Shown in pieces: positions 37,060-46,796 of a DNA stretch of 64,000 nt. Positions within the stretch are counted from its first letter, which is position 1, and every line of letters starts with the position of its first letter. Origin of the DNA: Manis javanica (lineage: Eukaryota; Chordata; Mammalia; Pholidota; Manidae); NCBI RefSeq assembly GCF_040802235.1, contig NC_133169.1, positions 47,747,034-47,811,033 of the forward strand, given 5' to 3'. The position numbers and the translations under genes are program-made. The notes under the pieces are model-generated. The model was not told where the DNA came from, searched no databases, and saw only the letters and a list, made by a program, of their open reading frames with translations.

Positions 37060-39674
37060 ATTTTTCATACAAACATATGAATAAGAACTTAGAATATATG
37101 CAGGTCTTGACACTACTGGTCGCTTTACAAAGATTTGACTCAAATGAAAACCATATGTCCAGGACTCCTTGACATCTGAATATGTCCAGATAACAAAACA
37201 GTTTCAAATATAGATTAAGTAGAAACTTTTAGATCTGCTTCCACAAACCATTCATCCAAGGGTCTCAGTGCAGCTCACATGCCCTTCCCTCCTTGCAGGT
37301 GCCAGGACCTGGATGCGATGACTGGGGCTGCCATCCACTGACTGCAAATGTTTGGAGCTACAGTGGATGGGTGCAGGGATGGATGCAGCTGCCAGGTTTG
37401 CTTTGACTCCTGAAAATTAGAGCCACGTGCTTAGAATGCTGTGGAGAAACCTATGGGAGCTCAGGTGCCCGGTCATGTTTGATGGTGGAATCTCACCCAT
37501 TTCTTTACTGTGAAAGAAAATCTCTAATTTTGCTTAAGTCACTTTTTTTATGGGTGTGTTTTAATTCAAAGTTATGGTTTCCAATGAATACATTAGTCAA
37601 GCAACTTCCAACAGAGGAGAAGAAATGAGGATTGATGGTGGGGGAAATGCATAGGCAGTTCCGGATTATAATAGGGTATCCATTTCTATTGTATGAAGTT
37701 GTAAAAGGTGAAGGTAACAGATAAAGCAATTGAAGTTAAAATCTGTTTCATAAAGTACAATGGAAACCAGGTAAAGACCTAAAAGAAAGATTACAAATCT
37801 TCTAATGTATGAGTAAAGAAATTAAAAAATGGAGAAATGGTTAACATAGATGCCCATTTTGGGTAAAATTGCAGTATTTCCAGAATCTCTTGTCTGGCTG
37901 CAGTGCATCTCCAAATAAATAGGTGTTTCCAAGGGGTGGAGAGAAGTAGACCACCTCCATATCAATAGGTAATGACAATGGAGAGTGAGGGAATATCTGG
38001 ACCCAAGCGGATGGGCAGGGCCCCTCTTTGCAGGCTGGTCAGGAGAGACTCTGGCAAGTAGAAGTGGACGACTACTTGGAAGCAGTAATCAGGTTTCTCC
38101 CACTTTATTTCTCCTTTTGATTTATTTTGGTTTCAAAGGTATTTTGTCCCAGGCTGGAAAAACATTCCCCCTCCCCCAGAGTTATATGAAGAAAGTTATA
38201 CCAAACAAAAGTTTTACTCTTCTATAGTGTAGATTTCTTTCACTTACATTAAGTTGAATAAGTATAAAATAAGTATGTGCCTATTATTATTATAAGTGCC
38301 AATTATTAGGTTAGTAGAAATTTGTACTTTTGAAGAAGTCGATAATATTCTCTCTAGGGAAGTATTTTTTTCCTAAGAGAAAATTGGGTATAATAAACTC
38401 TAAAATAAGTTGCAATATTCACACTGTATATGTGAGGTTTATTTTAATTTTCGTTCTTATTTTTCTTTGGGCAGATTATTTTACTTTCTCTCTGTTGAAT
38501 GTTTTTACTGGGAATGAACTCTTTGAAAAGACAATGAAAGTGTGAAGTAAATTCTGCACTTTTTAAGCCAAAATCAATAATTTGATATTGGTCAAGATGT
38601 TAGTATGGTATGAACATGTATACCTTGGATAAATCAGTTAAGTTGAATACTAAAATGGTAAGATGAAGGGTGTGCAATTTCTACTATTACAGAGTGTGTG
38701 TTTAAACAAATGCTTATAATTAATTTCAACCCTAGAAATTGTGCATCCACACACAAGTGTGTATCCAGATCCTCTGGCTGTGAAGTTCTGCTGCATCAAA
38801 CGGATTTCTCTGACCCAACGACCTGAATGTGTGTCCCCTAAAATATCAGTCCATGAGACCTAAAAGGCAGTAAGGATTCAACAAGCAGGAAGACCGATGA
38901 AATTTAGGACATTTTCGACTGCTTTAAATGATTACTTATCAATCCACTGGGTTAAAGAGGAAGGATATGCATTTCTTCTTTATCAATACAGCCTTAATAA
39001 GAAACACCTTCCTGTGCATAATTTTAATGTAATTTTATTTGATATTACTATACTAAAGAAATGATAATATTTTAACTATCTTAAAAAATTCAAGATTTAT
39101 CAGAGATTATTTTTTCTTGATTAACTAATTTACTTTTTCTCCATATAGTGGATCCAAGAAGTAAACATTGATAAAGAACAGAGCTTCAGATGAGGTTCAT
39201 TTCTTTTTAAATGCAGGCAAAGGGGTAAGGTATATAATTAAGAAAGCTGTTCTCTGGATAGTATCCATGAGAGAGCTAATCTTGGCCAATTTAATATTTA
39301 ATGCCTCAAGACATTAATTTTCTTGTAATAGTACCTTTTCAAATTTTATAAATTTACTACAACATTTTCTTAAACTGAATATATAAAGATGTAGAAAACT
39401 GAAATTGTGCTTCTGTAGAGCCTTGATCTTTCTGATTTTGTGAACTGACAGGCTACATGGTTTTTGTTTCACATATTTTAATTCGCTCACTAAACACCCA
39501 CTGATTGAATAATGATATCCAAGCACATTGTTGTTAGTGCAATCATTTCTTCCATAAATTTCATGACTTTAATATCATGAAAATACTTCTATTTTTCTCT
39601 GAAGTACAGTACAGATCTGTGGCTATGTGTGGAAAGAATAAAATCATCCCACAATGACATCAGAGATTCCTATT
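37060..39674. other. Intergenic, nothing firmly recognised
   Basis: GC-richer patches at 37240-37490 and 37880-38180 could be old LTR or DNA-transposon pieces but have no diagnostic ends. The rest is AT-rich without conserved coding features. Confidence 0.4.
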
Positions 39675-39955
39675 TAAATATTACATGGGGAAGAGGGATG
39701 GGAGGGTGGTCAGAATGGGTGAAGGGTATAAAGAGGTGCAGGCTTCCCATTGTGAAATAAATTAGCCATGGGGATGGAAGTACAGTATATGGAGTATAAT
39801 AATATTATGGAATAATTGTATATTATCTGCAGATAGTATCTTCATTTGTGATGGTGAGCATTTAGCAATGGATATCATTGTCAAATCACTAAGTTGTACA
39901 CTGAAAACAATATAAAGTGTACATTAATTATATTTCAACTAAATAAAGTTAAGGA
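39675..39955 (+). mobile_element. Old L1 3' UTR, plus strand
   Basis: The purine-rich start, GGGTGAAGGGTATAAAGAGG, then AAATAAATTAGCCATGGGGA and a TTGTACACTGAAAAC end are a typical L1MA/MB-type 3' end. The last part is shared with the inverted copy at the right edge of the window (63960-64000). Confidence 0.7.
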
Positions 39956-40059
39956 GTAGTTGCCCACAGGTAACTATTAAAGAGTTTTTTCATTTTATGG
40001 AATATGTAAGAAATAGTAAAATTAAAGATTGACATCCATAATGATTCCTTCAGTTTTCA

Positions 40060-40165
40060 GAAAACAGATAGGCTGACAGAAAGAATGGAAGTGAGAAGGA
40101 AAGATAGAAAGAATAGGAAGGAAAAGAAAAAGACCAAGAAAAGAAGGAAGAATATAATGAAATAA
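40060..40165 (+). repeat. Purine-rich low-complexity tract
   Basis: GGAAAG/AAGAAG-type purine run, mirrored as a pyrimidine run at 63740-63810 in the right arm, so it predates the inverted duplication. Confidence 0.7.
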
Positions 40166-40221
40166 TACATTAGAAAATATGATAGATAATAATTTCATTT
40201 CTTTTGTATAAATAAATCGTT

Positions 40222-40902
40222 ACAACCTCTTGACTGGGAATCACAGCATTTCCTTCCAGGGCTGTGCTTTGCAGCTTTATTTCCTGGTGGCCCTGGTGGG
40301 GTCTGAGGTCTTCCTTCTCACTGTCGTGGCTTATGACCAGTACGTGGCCATCTGCTTCTCCCTCCATTACACCCTCATCATGACCAAGGCTTGCTGTGCC
40401 CAGCTGGCAGCTGGGACCTGGGCAGCAGGGTTTCTCCATTCCCTCCTCCATACGCTGTCCACCTTCTGCCTGTCTTCCTGCAAATCCAATCAGGTTAACC
40501 AGTTCTACTGTGACATTCCCCCCAGTGGTGGCCCTCTCCTGCTCATCCACCTACATGGCAGAAATGATTGTTTTAGTGGTAGGAGGTGTCTCGGGAATTG
40601 GTGCCTTCCTAACCACCTTCATCTCTTACATTTACATCATATCCACCATCCTAAAGATCCAGTCGGTGGAAGGGAAGCAAAACACCTTCTCCACATGTGC
40701 CTCCCGCCTCCTGGTGGTCTGTTTGTTCTATGGCACAGCCATCTTCACCTACATTCATCCCTCTTCAAGTCACCACTCCCCAGACAGGGACAGACTCATC
40801 GCCATGCTCTACGGGGTTATCACCCCAATGCTAAACCCGATGATCTACAGCTTGAGGAACACAGAGGTGAAAGGGGCACTCGGCGGGGTCTTATGTCACT
40901 GA
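40222..40902 (+). pseudogene. Olfactory receptor pseudogene, 5'-deleted
   Basis: Paralogue of the intact receptor at 60992-61933. The match begins inside the TM2 to first extracellular loop code (NLLTGNHSIS), so the start, TM1 and most of TM2 are gone, removed by the deletion at 40222. The first part reads in frame through TM3 and the second loop to about 40520, where one net extra base in a C run shifts the frame. The second part then reads from VALSCSSTYMAEM to the stop after VLCH at 40900-40902. DRY is changed to DQY (AYDQYVAIC) and KAFSTC to NTFSTC. TM7 still shows PMLNPMIYSLRN. No upstream exon or acceptor remains. Not functional as an OR. Confidence 0.95.
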
Positions 40903-42242
40903 GCATGTTTACACTGAGTGTAAGAGTAAAACAGAAAAAGTCCATACTCATTTTAGAATACATTGATGAGAAGAATTTATATAAAATAATTTTTAATTGA
41001 CACAGAATATATACTTACATACACTGTAATTTATAAACATGTGAACATACAGGTAAGTGTAACCATACCTATCTGTATGGTTATATGTCTATCTCTCTCA
41101 AAGGGGAATTTAAAATGTATTGTCCCCAAATAGACATTTCCATAAGCAGCAGAGAACATTAATCACACTATTAGGAGGTATAACGTGAGCCCATCTTCTA
41201 AGTCAACTTTGGTTTTTGTTCACATTCATAGATATCCATATCTGTAGGTATACCGGTATCATCTTTACTTTTATCTACACTTTAAATCTATATCTAAATC
41301 TCTTTCCATTGATACTTGTTTTATTTCATTTTTTTGAAAATGGCAATAGCCTTTTGCGATTGACTGCCTATACCAATAAATCTTTATAACATCATTTCAC
41401 TCAACCTGTCTTTCAGTTTTTGCTTCCACTTACAGTATATTTCTCTGCTTTTCTTCATTTTTGGTAACCCTGTCCATTCTCAGATCTATCTATTTCTCCA
41501 AAAAGAGGACTTACTTTCTCAATCTGTGATTTAGTAATCTAATTCAGTTCACTATATTATTGCCTTTTTAACTTTATCATTTTCAAAACGGAAAGCACCA
41601 TATTTTAACACATGCGCACATTCTTATCAGCTGCCATGAATTTTTGGTGTCAATTTTCCCCAACCACACAGACTAAGTGTGATCAGAGAGCTGTTGGTTC
41701 TGAGGGGATGGTGCATCTTGCACACTCCATTTTATGTTGTTTACTTTTCCTGTCACATCTAGAAATAGGATGATTTTCTCTGTTCACTAATACTTATGTG
41801 ATTCTTAGCTTTATCTACAATCATGGATCATTTTCTTCATAGTTTCCCCCAACCTGGGGATCCCAATTACCTTCCAGTTTTCGTCCCCAGTCAGATGGTC
41901 TCTCTCTGCATTTCTGATTCTCTTTCCACTCCTTGGCATTCACTGTCTTCTCTCTTCCTCTTTTCTGCATTCTGTCCTTCTTTTATCACTACTGAATTGT
42001 TCTTACATTATTCAAAGACATCCTGTTAACTCCTTCTCTGGACTGTAATTAATTTTCCAAGTCATTTTCAAATATTTATGAAATGAATGCCTCATCATAC
42101 ATACTCGTACCACATCAGCTAGGCTGTGTGCACATCTCGTGCCATACTTTGGAAACAATCTCATTTTCCAAATCTCAGCATTGCACTGAAATACATCATC
42201 TGCAGCATTCCAGGGCTCTTTATAGAAGTGGCAGGTTCACTG
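40903..42242 (+). other. Downstream flank of OR pseudogene (left arm)
   Basis: Non-coding and the reverse complement of about 59640-60990. The long GT microsatellite of the right arm is represented here only by a few CA/GC pairs near 41610. Open frames at 41823-42308 do not correspond to open frames in the right arm. Confidence 0.7.
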
Positions 42243-42252
42243 CCCATCATTT

Positions 42253-44761
42253 TATTATTTTTTTGTATCATTAATCTACAATTACATGAGGAATATTATG
42301 TTTACTAGGCTCTCCCCTTCACCAAGACCCCTGACAAACGCCATTACAGTCACTGTCCATCAGTGTAGTAAGATGCAGTAGAATCACTACTTGTCTTCTC
42401 TGTGTTGCACTGCCTTCCCTGTGCCTCCCCCCACATTATACATGCTAATTGTAATGCCCTCTTTCTCCCCACTCTTAACCCTCCCTTCCCACCACTCCCG
42501 CCCAGTCCCTTTTCCTTTGGAAACTGTTAGTCCATTCTTGGGTTCTGTGATTCTGCTGCTGTTTTGTTCCTTCAGTTTTTTCTTTGTCCTTATACTCTGC
42601 ATATGAATGAAATCACTTGGTACTTGTCTTTCTCCACCTGGCTTATACCCACCTTTCTCCACCTGAGCATAATACCCTCTAGCTCCATCCATGTTGTTGC
42701 AAATGGTAGGATTTGTTTTCTTCTTATGGCTGAATAATATTCCATAGTGTACATGTACCATATCTTCTTTATCCATTCATCTACTGATGGACATTTAGGT
42801 TACTTCCATTTCTTGGCTATTGTAAATAATGCTGCAATAAACATAGGGGTGCATCTGTCTTTTTCAAACTGGGCTCCTGTATTCTTAGGGTAAATTCCTA
42901 GAAACGGAATTCCTGGGTCAAATGGTATTTCTATTTTGAGCTTTTTGAGGAACCTCCATACTGCTTTCCACAATGGTTGAACTAATTTGCATTCCCACCA
43001 GCAGTGTAGGAGGGTTCCCCTTTCTCCACAACCTCACCCACATCTGTTGTTGTTTGTCTTTTGGCTGGTGGTGATCCTTACCAGTGTAAGGAGATATCTC
43101 ATTGTGGTTTTAACTTGCATTTCTCTGATGACCAGCGATGTGGAGCATCTTTTCATGTGTCTGTTGGCCATCTGAATTTCTTCTTTGGAGAACTCTCTGT
43201 TCAGCTCCTTTGCCCATTTCTTAATTGGATTATTTGCTTTTTGTTTGTTGAGGTGCGTGAGCTCTTTATATATTTTGAATGTCAACCCTTTGCCGGATCT
43301 GTCCTTTATGAATATATTCTCCCATACAGTAGGATACCTTTTTATTCTATTGATGGTGGCCTTTGCTGTACAGAAGCTTTTTAGCTAGATATAGTCCCAC
43401 TTCTTCATTTTTGCTTTTGTTTCCCTTGCCCGAGGAGATATATTCATGAAGAAGACACTCATGTTTATGTCCATGAGATTTTTGCCTATGTTTTTTTCTA
43501 AGAGTTTTATGGTTTCATGATTTACATTCAGGTCTTCGATCCCTTTTGAATTTACTTTGGTGTATGGGGTTAGTCAATGGTCTAGTTTCATTCTCTTACA
43601 TGTAGCTGTCCAGTTTTGCCAGCACCAACTGTTGAAGAGGCTGTCATTTCCCCATGGTATGTCCATGGCTCCTTTATCATTTATTAATTGACCATATATG
43701 TTTGGGTTAATGTCTGGAGTCTGTACTCTGTTCCACTGGTCTGTGACTCTGTTCTTGTGCCAGTACCAAATTGTCTTGATTACTGTGTCTTTGTAGTAGA
43801 GCTTGATGTTGGAGAGTGAGATAACCCCCCACTTTATTCTTCCTTCTCATGATTGCTTTGACTAATCAGGGTCTTTGGTGGTTCCATATGAATTGTTGAA
43901 CTATTTGTTCCAGTTCGTTGAAGAATGCTCTTGGTAATTTCATAGGGATTGCATTGAATCTGTATATTGCTTTAGGCAGATGGCCATTTTGACAATAATA
44001 ATTCTTCCTAGCCAAGAACATGGGATGAGTTTCCATTTGTTAGTGTCCTCTTTAATTTCTCTGAAGAGTGTCTTATAGTTTTCAGGGTATAAGTCTTTCA
44101 CTTCCATGGTTAGATTTATTCCTAGATATTTTATTCTTTTTCATGCAATTCTGAATGGAATTGTTTTCCTGATTTCTCTTTCTGTTAGTTCATTGTTAGT
44201 GTATAGGAAAGCCACAGATTTCTGTGTGTTAATTTTGTATCCTGCAACTTTGCTGAATTCCAATATTAGTTCAAGTAGTTTTGGAGTGGAATCTTTAGGA
44301 TTTTTTATGTACAATATCATGTCATCTGCAAATAGTGACAGTTTGAGTTATTCTTTACCAATCTGGATTCCTTGTATTTCTTTGTTTTGTCTAATTGCCA
44401 TGGCTAGGACCTCCAGTACTATGTTGAATAACAGTGGGGAGAGTGGGCATTCCTGTCTTGTGCCCAATCTCAAAGGAAAAGCTTTCAACTTCTTGCTGTT
44501 CAGTATGATGTTGGCTGTGGGTTTATCATATATGGCTTTTACTGTGTTTAGGTACTTGCCCTCTATATATAACCATTTTGTTGAGAGTTTTTATCATGAA
44601 TGGATGTTGAATTTTGTGACTGCTTTTTCAGCCTCTATGGAGATGATCATGTGGTTTTTGTCCTTTTTGTTTATGTTGTGGATGATGTTGATGGAATTCC
44701 AAATGTTGTACTATTCTTGCATCCCTGGGATGAATCCCACTTGGTTATGGTGTATGATCCT
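42253..44761 (-). mobile_element. L1 'A', 3'-side part (3' UTR and ORF2)
   Basis: Minus-strand L1: short A/T-rich tail, G-rich 3' UTR (C-rich on the plus strand at 42420-42510), ORF2 C-terminus, then RT code up to 44761, where L1 'B' interrupts it. It resumes at 51959. The whole element (minus 'B') is flanked by a 10-bp direct repeat CCCATCATTT at 42243-42252 and 52425-52434, and the right arm of the inverted duplication has the empty site (near 59632). Frames are broken many times. Confidence 0.9.
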
Positions 44762-44776
44762 CTTGATGTATATTTT
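44762..44776. repeat. Target-site duplication of L1 'B' (left)
   Basis: CTTGATGTATATTTT here is repeated exactly at 51944-51958. It shows that 44777-51943 entered as one unit. Confidence 0.85.
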
Positions 44777-45158
44777 TTTTTTGGACACTGAAATTATTCT
44801 TTTATTAATGCCAGAAGGAAAAATCTAAACAATGGCATTTGTCAGGTGAATTTTGGACACCAACATAACCTGTTCCTTTTTTGACAAAGGAAGATTTTCC
44901 ATGCTGAATAAAACATAACTGTTAAAAACTAATACCTGGATTTAAAAAAAGGTGAATTGCCTGAAGTCTTAAATTTAATCAAAAGCGCCCCATGGTGGTG
45001 AGCATGAAACCGTTTTGCTGGATTCCTTCTTTTTAGGGTGTAGAAACGCAGTTAGTACAACGCTGTTCCTATTGACTGCATTTGACATCTCAGCAAAAGT
45101 TCTCACCACAGAATTCATATTTGCGATGGGAATTACTGAAAATATTAAGTACAGGTAA
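44777..45158 (-). mobile_element. Exon-like 3' extension of L1 'B' (probable 3' transduction)
   Basis: This lies between the first A run of L1 'B' (45159-45167) and its final tail, inside the same target-site duplication. On the minus strand it begins with TACTTAATATTTTCAG, a plausible splice acceptor ending at 45136. Then come about 53 open codons containing NSVVRTFAEMSNAV and ending PPWGAFD with a stop at 44975-44977. Then about 175 bp of UTR-like sequence with AATAAA at 44801-44806. This is what read-through from an L1 sitting in the last intron of a host gene would capture. I do not recognise the protein; it could be chance open frame in unique genomic DNA. An alternative is template switching to an mRNA. 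Confidence 0.6.
44801..44806 (-). terminator. Poly(A) signal AATAAA of the 3' extension
   Basis: AATAAA on the minus strand, about 20 bp before the terminal A tail that abuts the target-site duplication. Position fits use as the 3'-end processing signal of the transcript that was inserted. Confidence 0.65.
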
Positions 45159-45167
45159 TTTTTTTTT

Positions 45168-46700
45168 GAGAGGGCATCTCTCATATTTATTGATCAAATG
45201 GTTGTTAAAAACAATAAAATTCAGTATAGGGGGATCAATGCTCAATGTACAATCATTAATCCATCTCAAGTCTAATTCTCATCAATCTCCAATCTTCTGA
45301 AGCATAACGAACAAGTTTTTACATGTTGAACGAATTCTTACATAGTGAATAAATTCTTACATGGTGAACAGTACAAGGGCATTCATCACAGAAACTTTCA
45401 GCTTTGATCACGCATTATGACCTATAAACAATCAGGTCAAATATGAATATTCGTTTGATTTTTGTACTTGATTTATATGTTGATCCCACATTTCTCCCTT
45501 TATTATTATTATTATTTTTATTTTTAATGAAATGCTGAAGTGGTAGGTAGATGCAAGATAAAGGTAGAAAACATAGTTTAGTGCTGTAAGAGGGCAAATG
45601 TAGATGATCAGGTGTGTGCCTATGGACTAAATATTAATCCAAGCTAGACAAGGGCAGCAAAACATCCACAGATGCAGATTTCTCTCAAAGAGGGGGGGTG
45701 AGGTTCTGAGCCTCACCTCTGTTGATCCCCAATTTCTCACCTGATGGCCCCCCTGCGACTGTGCCTGTCTTAGGTTGTTCCTCCCTTGAGGAATCTTACC
45801 CATCTCTGGCTAACCAGACATCTTCCGGGGCCATACAGGGAAATGTAAAGTTGGTAAGTGAGAGAGAAGCCATATTGTTTGCAAAGGTTAGCTTTTTACT
45901 TCTTTGCAGATTTATGCCCTGTGGCTTCTATGCCCAGCACTTGTCTCGAGGTATCTTTACCACCTGGAGGAATTATGATACTCGGTAAATTCGATATGAG
46001 GCACGAATTCTATTTAAGGGCTGTAATTACGAAGAAAGAAGAAAAGCTACAGATGTAGCATATGGAAGGAAACATGGGAGGATTGATTATTTCTTTGACA
46101 TATCTTCTTGTAGAGTACCTTAAGTATGTATAGGTTTTAAACTACTAACTAATTTGCACACACATATTAACATAATAGGAATATGGTGACATAAACAAAG
46201 CAAATCTATAATTACCATCCATCTCCAGTGAAGCCAAGAAAACCATTAGGCACCCTAGGTATTTGTGAAAATTTGTCTATGATATGATGGATATTGTCCA
46301 ACTGTACTTGAACAGTCTGAGAGAAATCAGACAAATTAGAGCAGCCCATTTCTGGGATCTGTTCACATGCCATATGTTCTTTTAACCGTAGATAGTCTAT
46401 AGTCATAAGATTTTGGAGTGCTACACCTTGCACCCCTCCCAACTCCTGGTTGAGTTCCAACAGTACAGATCCGGTCAAATTCGTTGTCTCACTGTATGCA
46501 CATGCCATCCTAGACATCTCCCTCCTCATTCCTATGGCAAGTCCAGGAGACGGTGGGCTGGATGCAGCCACAACCGCAGCATCGTCTGGATCCCTGTGGA
46601 GGCTTTTTGATGATCATCCCCCAGCACAAGTCCTCCAGAGAGTGCTGATGCCGGAAGCTCCTCTTCATATCATATCTTAGTTCATTTTCTGGGTATCCAA
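45168..46700 (-). mobile_element. Retrovirus-derived (env-like) segment forming the L1 'B' 3' end
   Basis: The minus-strand stretch within 46212-46571 has the order ALQNLMTIDYL, then a cysteine loop, then SNLSDFSQTVQ and a heptad-like helix. This resembles the immunosuppressive-domain and disulfide-loop part of an ERV1/avian-type Env transmembrane subunit (family pattern ALQNRxAIDxLL...CC.NLSD). The remainder, down to AATAAA at 45186-45191 and an A run, has no recognisable protein and might include LTR sequence. It is a broken fossil carried as part of an L1. No ordinary L1 3' UTR remains beyond it, so it replaced that UTR rather than being inserted within it. Confidence 0.55.
45186..45191 (-). 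terminator. Poly(A) signal AATAAA before the first A run of L1 'B'
   Basis: AATAAA on the minus strand, 18 bp before the nine-A run at 45159-45167. It marks the older 3' end of this L1 lineage. Confidence 0.7.
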
Positions 46701-46796
46701 GCTAGGCCTTGATTCATTTTTGGGTTAGTCCATTTTTGGGTTCTGTAATTCTGCTGCTGTTTTGATCCTTCAGTTTTTCCTTTGTTCCTATACTCC

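Noticed and set aside
36986-37207. 73-codon minus-strand frame ending in a run of Tyr-Ile repeats
   Set aside because: Its C-terminus is translated TA/CA microsatellite; low complexity.
44106-44828. 240-codon plus-strand open frame
   Set aside because: It lies antisense to L1 'A' ORF2 code. Long antisense frames are common opposite L1 ORF2, and the frame has no independent features. The similar plus-strand frame at 48292-48792 is the same artefact opposite L1 'B'.
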